From NCBI GenBank assembly GCA_028456385.1, contig JALNQF010000733.1, positions 1 to 15,371 of the forward strand: DNA of 15,371 bases, written 5' to 3'. The position numbers were made by a program, and so were the translations under genes. Under the pieces are notes generated by a model, which had not been told where the DNA came from, searched no databases, and worked only from the letters and a program-made list of their open reading frames with translations. The number at the start of each line of letters is the position of its first letter. The stretch's first letter is position 1. Of the stretch, positions 1 through 10,129 are shown piece after piece. This stretch comes from Ophiosphaerella korrae. Taxonomy: Eukaryota > Ascomycota > Dothideomycetes > Pleosporales > Phaeosphaeriaceae.

Positions 1-352
1 TATATAGTAATTAGTAATAACTATAAATAATAGTTAATTTATATATATAATATTAAGTATTAGTATTCTAGGTTAGAGATTAGATTACTAATATTATCTT
101 AATAATATATATCCTATTAACTATATACTTATACTAATCTATTTATATATTATTATAAATTACTTTTAATTTATTTATATATAACTATAGATTACTACTA
201 TATATTTATATATAACTATAGATTACTACTACATATCCTAGTTATAAGTAGTTTCCTAATTAAAGTTATTACTTTACTTATCCTATACTTTATTAGTACT
301 TAAGTTAGGACTAATTAGCTTTATCTTAATTTCTCTTATTATACTTATAATA
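1..352 (-). repeat. 3' LTR of element 1, truncated by window edge
   Basis: The element-strand start of the LTR is at 352 (TATTATAAG..., from an ancestral TG start). Just inside it lies the polypurine tract. About 75-80 bp of its far end fall before the window, judged from the 428-430 bp full LTRs elsewhere. The first ~100 bp on the element strand (about 250-352) match the start of the element 3 LTR but not the element 2 LTRs. The middle part differs from both because of a local tandem duplication. Confidence 0.88.
174..235. repeat. 31-bp direct tandem repeat, two units
   Basis: Units 174-204 and 205-235 are identical except for one base near their ends. Each carries the motif ACTATAGATTACTACTA. 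The repeat lies inside the LTR and is absent from the other LTRs in the window. The other LTRs have AATCTATA-type inverted repeats at the equivalent place, so it is an element-1-specific change. Confidence 0.85.
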
Positions 353-366
353 CTATCTCTCTTTTT
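353..366 (-). other. Polypurine tract of element 1
   Basis: On the element (minus) strand this reads AAAAAGAGAGATAG, directly abutting the start of the 3' LTR. In LTR elements this tract primes plus-strand DNA synthesis. The equivalent tract of element 2 is at 6518-6530. Confidence 0.75.
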
Positions 367-379
367 AAGTAGGCTTTAG

Positions 380-1025
380 TTTATCTATCCTAGAGCTAAA
401 GTTATTAACTTAGTTTCTTTATTAATATAGAGTTCTTTATCTTCTTTTATACTTACTAAATCTACTCTTTATTATCTTTAATTAGTAGATTATATATTAT
501 ATTATAGTATTACTATATTTCTTTATTTTTGTTATAAATTTTTAAATCCTTTTATAGAGTATATTTCTTTAAAATATAGTAAGGCTTATAAGGTATATAT
601 CTATACTAATACCTATACATCTTATAATTTTTCTAGCGTATCTTTTATAGAGTATAAGTTATTAATACTTATTTATACGTTTATACTTATTTATAATAAA
701 GAAAGCTATTAACTATACTTAAGATAAACTATCTAAATAGATTACTAAGGCTAAAAAAGAATATAATTAGATTCTAAGTATATAAGTAAAAAATTATACT
801 TATTTAGTTTATCTTTATAAGATAAAGGCCTTAAATAATAAGAAATCTATTACGTAAGCTATTTTTATAAAGTCTAAGCTTAATTTTAAAGCTATAGTAA
901 AGGCTACTTCTATTATATTAGGTATTCCTATTATCTCTTTATCTAGTAGTAGTAATATTAACTTTCTTAGTTTACTATAAAGCGCTCTAGAGAGTTTTAA
1001 TTTTAGAACTCTTTTAGTTTCTTAA
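380..1025 (+). pseudogene. Antisense accessory ORF of element 1 (unknown, RIP-damaged)
   Basis: Between the polypurine tract and the chromodomain end, two plus-strand frames can be followed. The first (380-712) encodes about 110 residues including PRAKVINL, AYKVYIYTNT and a terminal KESY, with only two internal stops. The second (from about 711 to the stop at 1023-1025) contains YLYKIKALNNKK and ends NFRTLLVS. It has six internal stops, most of them at the same positions as in element 2 and therefore plausibly former Gln or Trp codons. The homologous region of element 2 keeps the same frames although it differs in length by 30 bp. It runs opposite to gag-pol and ends beside the end of pol. 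I do not recognise the product; a chance antisense frame remains possible. Confidence 0.4.
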
Positions 1026-2034
1026 AGTAATTAAGGTTATTTTCTAGTTCTTATATATCTTCTTATATTTACCTTTTTTTATCTATACCTATCTATTTTA
1101 CTAAGTAGTAGTTTTTACTATTATAGAACTAATATTATAAGATCTTTTTAACTTCTTATTTTTTTTATTCTTTATATATATCTACTTTATATACTAGTAG
1201 TTCTATATTCTATAGTACTATCTTAAGTAGTACTATATAAAAGGGTAAGTATATCTTTATTTTACTTAGTAGTTTTAGTTTAAATATAACTAGTATAACT
1301 TCTTTCTTTACTTTATATAGTTTTATTTTAATATAATCTAGTTTAGAACTTAATTATTTACTTTTAATAGTTTTTTATACTAACTATACTTTTTTTCTTT
1401 CTTTAAATTAAAGTCCTTCTTAGTATTTTCTATTATAGTACTTTACTATTTAATTGTATAAGAATTCTATATCCTATTATAGTTAATTATATATCTTTTT
1501 AAGTCTATTTATAAAGTTTTCTCTTCTTAGTATCTAAGATTCTATATTTCTTAGTATTCTATACATATTAGGATTAAATCTATAATTTATAAAGAAAGGT
1601 AATACTTTAGTTACTATATTCTTTATACTATTATATACTAACTATACTATAGGTAGTAGTTATACCTAGTTATTCTAATTATAGTTAAAGTAGTATCTTA
1701 AGTACTATTCTACTATTTAATTTATTTATTCTAATTATCTATCTATTTATAAGTAATATATAGTAGATATTATATATTATATTCCTAATTATACTATTAT
1801 TATATTCTATAGTTTTAATATAAATCTTATATTTTTATCTATAATAATTTTATTTAGAAGTTTATATTAACTAATTATAGTTCCTAGAACCTAGTATATA
1901 GTAACTTCTATCCTACTTTTCTCTTTATATAGCTTAAAGTATAAGTACTTTATAAGCTTATCTACTATTATTAAGATTTTATTATACTTAACTCCTAATA
2001 TTAAGTCTTTTAACTTAAGTAACTTTATAATAAA

Positions 2035-2136
2035 GTCTATTATAATAACTCTTTATAGTTATTCTAGTACTTCTACTAGTTATAATATTCTATATAGTAT
2101 ATATCTACTATACTTATTTCTATAATATTCTATATA
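2035..2136 (-). other. Element 1 integrase: zinc-domain CxxC to first catalytic Asp
   Basis: The pair that was CxxC (now Tyr-Ile-Glu-Tyr, 2125-2136) is followed in frame by the D-F-I-x-K-L motif holding the first Asp of the DDE triad at 2035-2037. Positions correspond to element 2 with an offset of 6195. The integrase inserted element DNA into the genome; this one is dead. Confidence 0.8.
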
Positions 2137-2675
2137 GTCTTATAGTACTTCTATTACTAATTATTTTACTTTTAAGATATAGTAGTTTTATAATAACTTA
2201 TCTAAGGTTTTATTAATCTCTTAGTATCTATATACTAGTAATTTATAGAATTATTATATAAATTCTCTTTAGATCTTTCTTAGTATATATATTCTTCTAT
2301 ATACTTATATAAGTCTTTCTTAGATTTCTAGTTTCTTTATTTCTTTAGATACTTCTTACGTTATTTTCTAAATCTATTTATCTAACTTATTACTTATTCT
2401 TTTAAGTATTATAGCTATCTTAAGTATATTTAAGACTAGGTATTCTTCTTTATTCTATACTAAAACTATACTAGTAGTATTAACTTCTTTTTATAAGTCT
2501 AGTCTTCTACTTAAAGTATTTATAAATTAATTATCTTTACTCTTTATATATATAATTTTAAAGATAAATATTAATAAGTATTCCTACTATCTTATATAGT
2601 ATTATAATAGTTTTTTATTTAGTATAAATCTTATAAGATTCTTATAGTTTATATAGACTTTTATTCTATATTTTA

Positions 2676-2677
2676 CT
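2676..2677. other. 45-bp deletion junction in element 1 RNase H
   Basis: Element 2 carries 45 bp (8872-8916) that element 1 lacks at this point. The missing block is bordered by TTAC in element 2, which fits a slippage-type deletion between short direct repeats. It removes 15 codons downstream of the RNase H Asp box without changing the frame. An insertion in the element 2 lineage is the alternative. Confidence 0.8.
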
Positions 2678-3029
2678 AGTATCTCTTTATTATAAATTAA
2701 GTAGTTAAGCTCTACTAGCTTTATTTTCTTAGAGAAGTACTTAACTAAGTATTTTTTTTTAGTCTTTAGATCTTCTTATATTAGTACTATTCTATAAACT
2801 AAGTTAGATATATCTATTTTTACTATTACTAGTAGGTCTAGGTTATATATTCTAATAACTAGGTTTTCTATAAACTTTCTCTTAATCTTATTAAATACTT
2901 TATTATATTCTTCTATCTATTTAAATAGTATATCTTTCTTTATAAGCCTTATTATTAGTTCTATATCTTTAAACTATCTTACTATTAATTTTCTATAGAA
3001 GTTTACTAGCCTATAAAATTATTATACTT

Positions 3030-3690
3030 CTTTTAGGTTCTTTAGTATTAGCTATTTATTAATTAATTTAATTTTTTCTAAGTTAATTTTAATCTTCTCT
3101 AGTTCTATAATAAATCTAAGGAAATCTATCTCTTTTATATAGAATTTGTATTTTCTTATTTTAAAGAATAGTTTACTTTCTACTAGTTTTTCTAGTACTT
3201 TATATATATATTATACGTATTCTTTTTCTATTTCTAAAAATATAAAGATATTATCTAGATATATAAATATAAATACGTCTAAGTACTCTCTTAGTACTAT
3301 ATTAATTCTTTCTTAAAAGGCTACTAGTATATTTATTAATTTAAAAAGTATAACTAAGTATTTATATAGTTTATATTATATTTTAAATACTATTTTCTAT
3401 TTATTACTTTTTTTAATTCTAATCTAGTAGTAATTATTTTAGATATCTAGTTTTATAAAGATTTTTACTTTTTATAGCTTATCTTATATTTTATCTATTT
3501 ATAGTAAAGAGTATTAGTTCTTACTTATTATTATATTAGTTTTTCTAAAATTTATATAAAGTCTTTTATTACTTATCCTCTTTTTATCTATAAATATAAG
3601 TCTATATACTACTAAAGATTTAGATTCTTATATCTATTCTTTTTTAATTACGTTTTTAATAAATACTTATTTAATCTTAGATTTTTCTTC
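3030..3690 (-). other. Element 1 reverse transcriptase domain remnant
   Basis: Homologous to element 2 RT at an offset of 6240. The catalytic box at 3250-3261 reads YLDN, preceded by a K-Y-L-D-V-F-like stretch and followed by F-x-F, as in Gypsy polymerases (family form VYLDDILIFS). The second catalytic Asp is now Asn, explained by G to A. Copies RNA into DNA in intact relatives. Confidence 0.87.
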
Positions 3691-3889
3691 TATTTTTCTA
3701 TAAACTAGGCTCTATCTTATATCTTTATCTTCTTTTAAGTCTATTACTAAGTCCTATAGCTAATATTTTAGAAGATAGTCTTTAGGCTTTATAAGTTATT
3801 TTTCTTATTTTTTATATTCTTCTAGGAATTCTCTTTTCTAAGTACTTATATTAGCCTTTAGTGTGTCTATTTTATTATAGCTAATTCTT

Positions 3890-4220
3890 CTTATTTTCTA
3901 ATTAATATATAGGTTAGTTATCTATAACTATACTATACCTAATATTATATCTTATTTATTATTAATTATTATTATATCTATAATTATATTTTTAATTATT
4001 ATCTCTTCTAATTCTAATATAAAAAGAACTAATTTAAACCTAATTAGTTTTTAGAATAGTTTTCTTTTAATTATACTTAGTTATTAAAGGTATTTCTTTA
4101 TTATATAACGTATTCCTTGTATTTCTATAAACTTCTTTAATATAAAGTTTCTTATAGCTTTAGTATTAATTATTAATTATACTACCTTTTTTTAGTATAT
4201 ACTTATTTTTATAATATATA
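3890..4220 (-). other. Element 1 aspartic protease domain remnant
   Basis: The active-site triad is at 4159-4167, now Asn-Thr-Lys followed by Ala-Ile. The family pattern is D-S/T-G-A-T, and each change is a G to A or C to T transition. The I-L-G flap-side motif is expected near 3937-3945 by offset from element 2. In intact elements the protease cuts the Gag-Pol precursor. Confidence 0.75.
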
Positions 4221-6084
4221 GGCTTCTTATACTTTTTAGCTTATTTTACTTAGGTAATTTTATAAATTATCTATTTTTCTAAAGCTATAGCCTTACTTTA
4301 AGTTTATATTCCTTATATTTTAGATATTTATTATACGTATATTTATACTATAGTTCTTCTTAGATATATTTCTTAGATAGTTTTAGTCTAGGTCTTACTA
4401 TTATATAACTTTCTTCTAGTATTATTTTCTATTCCTAGATATTTTCTACTATAATTACTCTTATATAATTATAACCTCTTCTTTATATAAGCTATATATA
4501 GTTATTTACTTTATAGTTCTTATATATAATATAATTTTTATCTAAGTATATTATCTATAATACTTTAAAGTATACTAGATATTTTAGATCTATTATTTTA
4601 TTATATCCTTTCTAGTATTTATCTTATCTAGGTATATTTATTATTAAGATATAGTATACTACTAGTACTCTTAGTATATAGGCTTTATTAATTTATTACG
4701 TTTTTCTTATAAAGTACTACTATTCCTTTTTTATAGGTATTTTTTTTACTATAACTATATATTACTTTATCTATTTCTAAAATAGTATAAACTTTATTTC
4801 TTTAAGATTATATTCTTTTTAGTCTTTATACGCTTCTTCTATACTTATAACTAGTAAGTATTTCTAAATAAATTTCTATTATTTATTTTATTTCTTAGTA
4901 TCTATTATTATATAGCTATTATAGCTATATATATCTAGCTAAGTATACTTTATACTTTTTATACTAACTTCTTTTTTACTTTCTTATAATTCTTTAGAAA
5001 AAGCTATAGTAGTTTCTTTATGTAGTACTAGTTTTTTAGCTTAGATTAATAGGGTCTAAGGCTCTTCTCTTTTTAGATCTTCTACTAGTAAGTCTATTAT
5101 ATAAGCTATTTCTTTTAGCTATACTTTTATTCTATTTTCTTTTATTACTACTACTTTATACTTTTATAAAAACTATCTTACTCTCTATTTATTAAAAAGA
5201 TATATATAGTAGTTATCTTTATAATAAAAGGTCTAATAAAGTATTATATATTATAGTTTCTTACTTTTAGCTACTTTTTCTTAAGGCTTAGCTTATATTT
5301 TTAGTACTTTCTTCTTACTTTTAGTTATTTTTAACTATATTTCTTTATCTTTACTATAGTCTTTACTTCTATAGTCTATTATAAAGTATTCTAGTTTCTT
5401 TTATTTATAGTATACTATATCTTTTTTCTTTTATAATTAGTAATTTTTTATATAGTAACTTTTCTTACTATAGTTAAAGTATATAAAGTCTTTATTCTTC
5501 TTCTTCTTTTTATCTTTATTAGTATCAAGAATTATAAGATCTCTAATATCTTAGTTTTTAGGTTAACTTCTATACTTATTTTTCTTCTATTCTTAAAGAT
5601 TATTATTAATTTATATTACTTATTATTTTAGAGCTTCTAGTATTCTAGGTTTCTCTATATAGATTATTTTATATTAGATTTTCTTATTTAGTTTTTATTT
5701 AAATTATAATATTAAAACTAACTTATTCTATTCTATATTTTATAATAGTTATTTAAACTATAATATATATATATAAATACTTTTATTTTATATAAGCTAT
5801 TTAAGCTTTTCTTCTACTTATTAAGTAATATCTATATCTTTAAATACTACTTTTATTCGTCTAGTAAAGTATTTATAACTTCTAAAAATAGCTCTAGTTT
5901 TATCTTTCTAAGTTATTAGAGTATATATTATATAATCTATCTAGTAAAGTTTAAACTATTTTATTATATCTTCTTTAAGATATATTCTAATATATATTAC
6001 TTTCTTTTCTTTTATATTAAAGTATAGTACTTATATATCTATTTAGAGTTATACTAAAACTATAAAAAGTTTTAATTTCTCTCT

Positions 6085-6089
6085 TATTC
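6085..6089. other. Target-site duplication of element 2, left copy (TATTC)
   Basis: TATTC directly abuts the outer end of the element 2 3' LTR and is repeated at 13120-13124 beyond the other LTR. The uninterrupted site is visible as a single TATTC in the gag of element 2 itself (12325-12329), and as GAATA at 14380-14384 in element 3. A 5-bp duplication is usual for Ty3/Gypsy integrases. Confidence 0.93.
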
Positions 6090-6517
6090 TATAATAGGCT
6101 TCCTATTATTAACTATAGGTACTTATTTAGAAGTTAGTAAATTATAAGGTAATAGTAAAAGCTTATATAAAGATTAGTAATAACTATAAATAGTAAAAGA
6201 TATTTTATAACTATTTTATACTAGCGTTCTATAGTTAAAAGATTAGATTACTAATACTATCTTAGTAATACGTATTACTACTAACTATATACTTATAGTA
6301 ATCTATTAATCTATAGGTACTAAGACTAATAGATTGTAGATTACTTTAATCTATAATCTATTAATACTAAGTATCTATAGATTATAAATTACTCTAGGTA
6401 TCTTAATTATATATAGCTTCTTAATTAAGTTTATATCTTTTAGCGTTATATAAGTCTAAGTTAATTATTATAAAGCTTATTAGTTCTATCTATAGCTCTC
6501 TTATTACTATTATAATA
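6090..6517 (-). repeat. 3' LTR of element 2
   Basis: 428 bp, the same length as the 5' LTR at 12692-13119 and collinear with it. The plus-strand left end reads TATAATAGG (ancestral TGTAATAGG, still seen at 12692) and the right end ATTATAATA. It contains AATCTATA-type repeats around 6300-6390. The two LTRs differ mainly by C/T and G/A changes, consistent with independent RIP after one insertion. Confidence 0.93.
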
Positions 6518-6530
6518 CTATCTCTTCTTC
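6518..6530 (-). other. Polypurine tract of element 2
   Basis: Reads GAAGAAGAGATAG on the element strand, directly next to the LTR start at 6517. It is conserved in position with the tract at 353-366 and is the expected primer for plus-strand synthesis. Confidence 0.8.
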
Positions 6531-6541
6531 TAAGTAGGTTC

Positions 6542-7220
6542 TTGTTTATCTACTCTAGAGCTAAAGTTATTAATCTACTTTTTTTCTTAATTTATAGTTC
6601 TTTATTACTCTCTATAGTTATTTTATTTATATATTATTACTACCTCTTTATAGATTACGTATTACGTAATAGTATTAAAATATTTCCTTATTCTTATTAT
6701 ACTTCTCTTAAGTTAAACTCTAAGTCTCTTCTTTATATTATTTCTATAAATAATAGTAGAGCCTATAAAGTATATATTTATATAAATATACGTAGTTCTT
6801 ATAACGTGTTTAGTATTTCTCTTTCTAAGTATTTATTTATTATACTTATTCTTACGTCTAGGCTTAATAATAATAGAGAGAGCTATTAACTAGACTTAAG
6901 AGAAATTACTATCTTAAATTATAGAGGCTAAAGCTAAGTATAAGTAGATCTAGGAGCTTATATAGAATAAGCTAGTAAAGAATTAAGCTTATCTTTCTTA
7001 TCTTTATAAGATAAAGGCGTTAAATAATAAGAAATTAGCTAAATAGTTAGTAGCTCTAAAAGCTAAGCTAGACTTAGATAAAGCGTTTAGTGTTATTATA
7101 GTAAGTTCTATATTAGGTAATCTTATTACCTCTCTATCTAGTAATAGTAATATTAGTTCTCTTAGTTTACTACTAGGTATTCTAGAGGGTTTTAATTTTA
7201 GAACTCTTCTAGTTTCTTAA
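6542..7220 (+). pseudogene. Antisense accessory ORF of element 2 (unknown, RIP-damaged)
   Basis: The first segment, 6542-6889, is the only open frame above 100 codons in the window: 115 residues, with SRAKVINL near the start, AYKVYIYIN, and a terminal NNRESY. It opens with TTG, not ATG. A second plus-strand frame (6888-7220, shifted relative to the first) continues with KIKALNNKKLAK, LKAKLDLDKAF and a Ser-rich stretch, and ends NFRTLLVS. Its stops cluster in the first half. In 6890-7100 the plus strand is purine-rich, opposite to the surrounding pol region, as expected if coding is on plus. Element 1 (380-1025) keeps both frames through indels that are multiples of three. The end at 7218-7220 meets the end of the chromodomain. 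No family is recognised. The frame change near 6889 could be an intron, a frameshift or two genes. A chance frame is not excluded. Confidence 0.42.
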
Positions 7221-7345
7221 GATAATTAAGGTTATCTTTTAGTTCCTATATTTTTTCTTATAGTTACTCTTTTTTATCTATACCTATCTATTCTATTATA
7301 TAGTAGCTCTTTCTATTTTAGAATTAGTATTATAGGATTTCTTTA
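7215..7345 (-). other. Chromodomain at the C-terminus of element 2 pol
   Basis: In the pol frame the text runs V-K-E-I-L-x-Y-x-F...Y-Y-I-I-E-stop-I-G...I-stop-E-L-K-D-N-L-N. With the obvious RIP changes this matches the chromodomain pattern EEIL-x-R...YLVKWKGY...TWEPxENL, the tryptophans now being stops (one at 7246-7248). In chromoviruses this module reads histone marks and steers integration, often to heterochromatin. Its presence places the family in the chromovirus clade. Confidence 0.85.
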
Positions 7346-7439
7346 ACTTCTTATTCTTCTTATTCTCTATATATATCTACTTTATATACTAGTAGTTCTA
7401 TATTTTATAGTACTTATTCTAGTAAAGCTATATAAAATA

Positions 7440-7620
7440 TTAGGTATATCTTTATCTTATTTAGTAGCTTTAGTTTAAATATAACTAGTATAACTTCTTT
7501 TTTAAATTTATATAGTTCTATCTTAATATAGTCTAATTTTAAACTTAGTTTTTTACTCTTAATATTTTTTTATATTAATTATACTTTTTCTCTCTTTTTA
7601 AATTAGAGTTCTTCTTTATA
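7440..7620 (-). other. GPY/F module of integrase, element 2
   Basis: Collinear with the C-terminal integrase module. A K-R-E-K-V segment (family GDKVWL) is followed by N-I-K-S-K-K-L-S-L-K-L-D-Y-I-K-I, then E-L-Y-K-F where relatives have GPYKI or GPFKI, then F-K-L-x-L-x-N-K-I-K-I-Y. The substitutions are explained by G to A and C to T. The module lies between the integrase core and the chromodomain, as usual in chromoviruses. Confidence 0.82.
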
Positions 7621-7899
7621 CTTTTTATTATAGTACTTAGCTATATAATTATATAAGAATTCTACGTCTTATCTTAGTTAATTGTATATATCTTTAAGTC
7701 TATTAGTAAAGTTTTCTCTTCTTAGAAACTAAGATATCTAGTTTCTTAGTATCTAGTATATATTAGGTTTAAATCTATAGTTTATAAAAAAGAGTAATAC
7801 TCTTATTACTATATTCTTTACGCTATTATATACTAACTATACTATAAGTAGTAGCTATACCTAATTGTTCTAATTATAGTTAAGGTAGTATCTTAGGTA

Positions 7900-8240
7900 T
7901 TATTCTACTATCTAATTTATTCGTTCTAATTATCTATCTATTTATAGATAATATACTATAGATATCGCGTATTATATTCTTAATTATACTATTATTATTT
8001 CTTATAGTTTTAATATATATTATATATCTCTATTTATAATAATTTTATCTAGTAGTTTATATTAACTTATTATAGTTCTTAGAACCTAGTATATAGTAAC
8101 CTCTATTCTACTTTTTTTTTTATATAGTTAGAAGTATATATACTTTATAAGTTTATCTACTATTATTAGGATTCTATTATATTTAACTTCTAATATTAAG
8201 TCTTTAGACTTTAGTAACTTTGTAATAAAGTCTATTATAA
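7900..8240 (-). other. Integrase catalytic core, element 2 (D,D35E)
   Basis: The first Asp is retained at 8230-8232 in V-I-I-I-D-F-I-T-K-L-L-K-S-K-D. The second is at 8032-8034, now Asn in N-R-D (family SDRD/G). The Glu is at 7924-7926 in I-D-R-stop-L-E-R-I-N (family TDGQxERxN). Sixty-five residues separate the first two acidic positions and exactly 35 the last two, the hallmark retroviral integrase spacing. It joined element cDNA to the host genome. Confidence 0.92.
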
Positions 8241-8309
8241 TAACTCTCTATAGTTATTCTAGTATTTTTACTAGTTATAGTATCTTATATAGTATATATC
8301 TACTATATT

Positions 8310-8445
8310 TATTTCTCTAATATTTTATATAGTCTTATAGTACTTCTATTACTAATTATCTTGCTTTTAAGATATAGTAGTCTTATAGTAGTCTATCTAA
8401 TATTTTATTAAGACTTTAGTAACTATATACTAGTAATTTATAGAA
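8310..8445 (-). other. Integrase HHCC zinc-binding domain, element 2
   Basis: The His pair is at 8440-8442 (now Tyr) and 8419-8421 (now Tyr, in Y-S-Y-stop-S-L-N-K, family xGHxGxxKT). The Cys pair is at 8320-8331 and reads Y-I-K-Y before stop-R-N-K (family CxxCQRNK). All four ligands are Tyr through CAY to TAY or TGY to TAY transitions, so the order and spacing of H-H-C-C are preserved although the residues are not. Confidence 0.85.
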
Positions 8446-8759
8446 TTATTATATAAATTCTCTCTAAATCTTCCTTAGAATATATATTCTTCTATAGATT
8501 TATATAAGTCCTTCTTAGATCTCTAATTTCTTTATTTTTTTTAATACTTTTTATATTATCTCCTAAATCTATTTATCTAGCTTACTACTCTTCCTTTTAA
8601 GTATTATAGCTATTTTAGGTATATTTAAGACTAAATATTCTTTTTTATTCTTAACTAGAATTATACCTATAGTACTTACTTCTTCTTATAGGTTTAGTCT
8701 TTTACTAAAGGTATCTATAAATTAGTTATCTTTACTTTTTATATATATAATTTTTAAGT

Positions 8760-9060
8760 TAAACGTTAATAGGTATTCTTACTATCTTATATAGTATTAT
8801 AATAGTTCTTTATTTATTATAAAACCTATAAAATTCTTATAGTCTATATAAACCTTTATCTAGTATTTTACTCTTTATAAGTATACTCTCTATTATTTAA
8901 ATACTTTATAAATTACTAGTATCTCTTTATTATAGATTAAGTAGTTAAGCTCTATAGGCTTTATTTTCTTGGAAAAGTATTTAACTAAGTATTCTTTTTT
9001 AGTTTTTAGGTCTTCTTATATTAGTACTATTCTATAGACTAAGTTAGATACATCTATTTT
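8760..9060 (-). other. RNase H domain, element 2
   Basis: The first-Asp motif at 9046-9054 reads D-V-S inside V-K-I-D-V-S-N-L-V-Y (family xxTDAS-x-x-xxG), followed by V-L-I-stop-E-D-L-K. The domain degrades the RNA strand of the RNA-DNA hybrid. It follows RT directly. Compared with element 1, this copy has 45 extra bases (8872-8916). Confidence 0.82.
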
Positions 9061-9269
9061 TACTATTACTAGTAGGTCTAAGTTATATATTTTAATAACT
9101 AGGTTTTCTATAAACTTTCTCTTAATTTTATTAAATACTTTATTATATTCTTTAGTCTATTTAAATAGTATATCTTTCTTTATAAGCCTTATTATTAGTT
9201 CTATATCTTTAGACTATCTTACTATTAACTTTCTATAAAAGTTTACTAGTCTATAGAATTATTATACCT

Positions 9270-9930
9270 CCTTTAGGTTTTTTAGTATTAGCTATTTATT
9301 AATTAACTTAATCTTTCTTAAGTTAATCGTAATCTTTCCTAGTTCTATAATAAACCTTAGGAAGTCTATTTCCTTTATATAGAACTCGTATTTCTTTATT
9401 TTAAAGAATAATTTACTTTTAGCTAGCTTCTTTAGTACTTTATATACGTATTATACGTATTCTTCCTCTATTTCTAAGAATATAAAGATATTGTCTAAGT
9501 ATATAAATATAAATACGTCTAAGTACTTTCTTAGTACTATATTAATTCTTTCCTAAAATATAGCTAGTATATTTATTAATCTAAAGAGTATAACTAGGTA
9601 CTTATATAGTCTCTATTGTATTTAAAACGCTATTTTCTATTTATTACTTTCTTTAATTCTAATTTAGTAGTAAGTATTCTAGATATCTAACTTTATAAAG
9701 ATTATTACCCTTTATAATTTATCTTATATTACGTCTATCTATAGTAGAAGGTATTAGTTTTTACTTATAACTATATTAGTTTTTCTAAAATCTACGTAAA
9801 GTCTCTTATTACTTATCTCTTTTTTATCTATAAAGATAAGTCTATATACTATTAAAGATTTAGATTCTTATATCTATTCTTTTTTTATTACGTTTTAAAT
9901 AAATATTTATTTAATTTTTAACTTTTCTTT
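9270..9930 (-). other. Reverse transcriptase domain, element 2
   Basis: Motifs in order: K-R-L-Y-V-D-F-R-K (about 9781-9805, family RLCVDYRxLN), I-F-I-K-L-D-I near 9680-9700 (family FSKLDLRxAY), and the catalytic box YLDN at 9490-9501 inside F-I-F-I-Y-L-D-N-I-F-I-F (family VYLDDILIFS). Then come F-x-x-K-K-Y-E-F and F-I-I-E-L-G-K-I. The region V-stop-stop-F-x-R-L-V-N just below is the connection motif VQQFLGxxNFYR. One catalytic Asp has become Asn. This is the strongest family evidence in the window. Confidence 0.93.
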
Positions 9931-10129
9931 TATTTTTTAATAAACTAGGCTCTATCTTATATTTTTTTCTTCTTCTATTTCTATTACTAAGTCCTATAGC
10001 TAGTATTCTAGAAGGTAATCTTCTAGCTCTATAAGCTATTTTTCCTATCTCTTATATTTTTTAGAGAATTCTCTTTTATAAGTACTTATATTAGCTCCTA
10101 ATATATCTATTCTATAGTAGCTAATTTCT

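Larger units (their letters stand above)
1003..6084 (-). pseudogene. Element 1 gag-pol polyprotein remnant (main part)
   Basis: RIP-destroyed single-frame polyprotein; all landmarks share one minus-strand frame. Zinc knuckles are at 5440-5481 and 5371-5412, with Cys/His codons mostly turned to Tyr or stop. The protease D-S/T-G position is at 4159-4167 and now reads N-T-K. The RT YLDD box is at 3250-3261 and reads YLDN. The RNase H Asp box is at 2806-2814. The integrase CxxC is at 2125-2136 and reads YIEY. The first catalytic Asp of integrase is kept at 2035-2037. The GPY/F module is about 1245-1425, and the chromodomain about 1020-1150 with its TWEP tryptophan turned into a stop at 1051-1053. 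The first ~120 codons of gag are not here but at 13125-13489, because element 2 landed in gag at 6085-6089. The exact stop cannot be fixed, since RIP created stops throughout. Confidence 0.9.
1..6089 (-). mobile_element. Element 1, left part: RIP-degraded Ty3/Gypsy chromovirus
   Basis: This is the larger piece of a minus-strand LTR retrotransposon. Going leftward it holds most of gag, then protease, RT, RNase H, integrase and chromodomain, a 3' non-pol region, a polypurine tract and the 3' LTR, which is cut by the window start. The missing start of gag, the leader and the 5' LTR lie at 13120-13584, displaced by the insertion of element 2. From gag through the first part of RNase H it aligns with element 2 at a constant offset of 6240. 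After a 45-bp deletion the offset is 6195. My hand count finds only about 11 CA/TG dinucleotides in 6 kb, the heaviest RIP of the three copies. It is non-functional. Confidence 0.92.

Noticed and set aside
174..235. CRISPR-like or satellite array
   Set aside because: Only two adjacent units, no spacers, and located inside an LTR.
6300..6400. TATA boxes and terminators in the LTRs
   Set aside because: TATA-like strings occur everywhere in this composition, so none can be singled out as a promoter.
7000..7200. Minus-strand open frame overlapping the antisense ORF (about 65 codons without stops in both copies)
   Set aside because: It is not in the pol frame, strand composition favours plus, and no motif is recognisable. 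It is probably the mirror of the plus frame but cannot be fully excluded.
9490..9501. YLDN as a genuine variant RT active site
   Set aside because: A G to A change from YLDD explains it, and both copies have many other RIP substitutions, so it carries no functional meaning.
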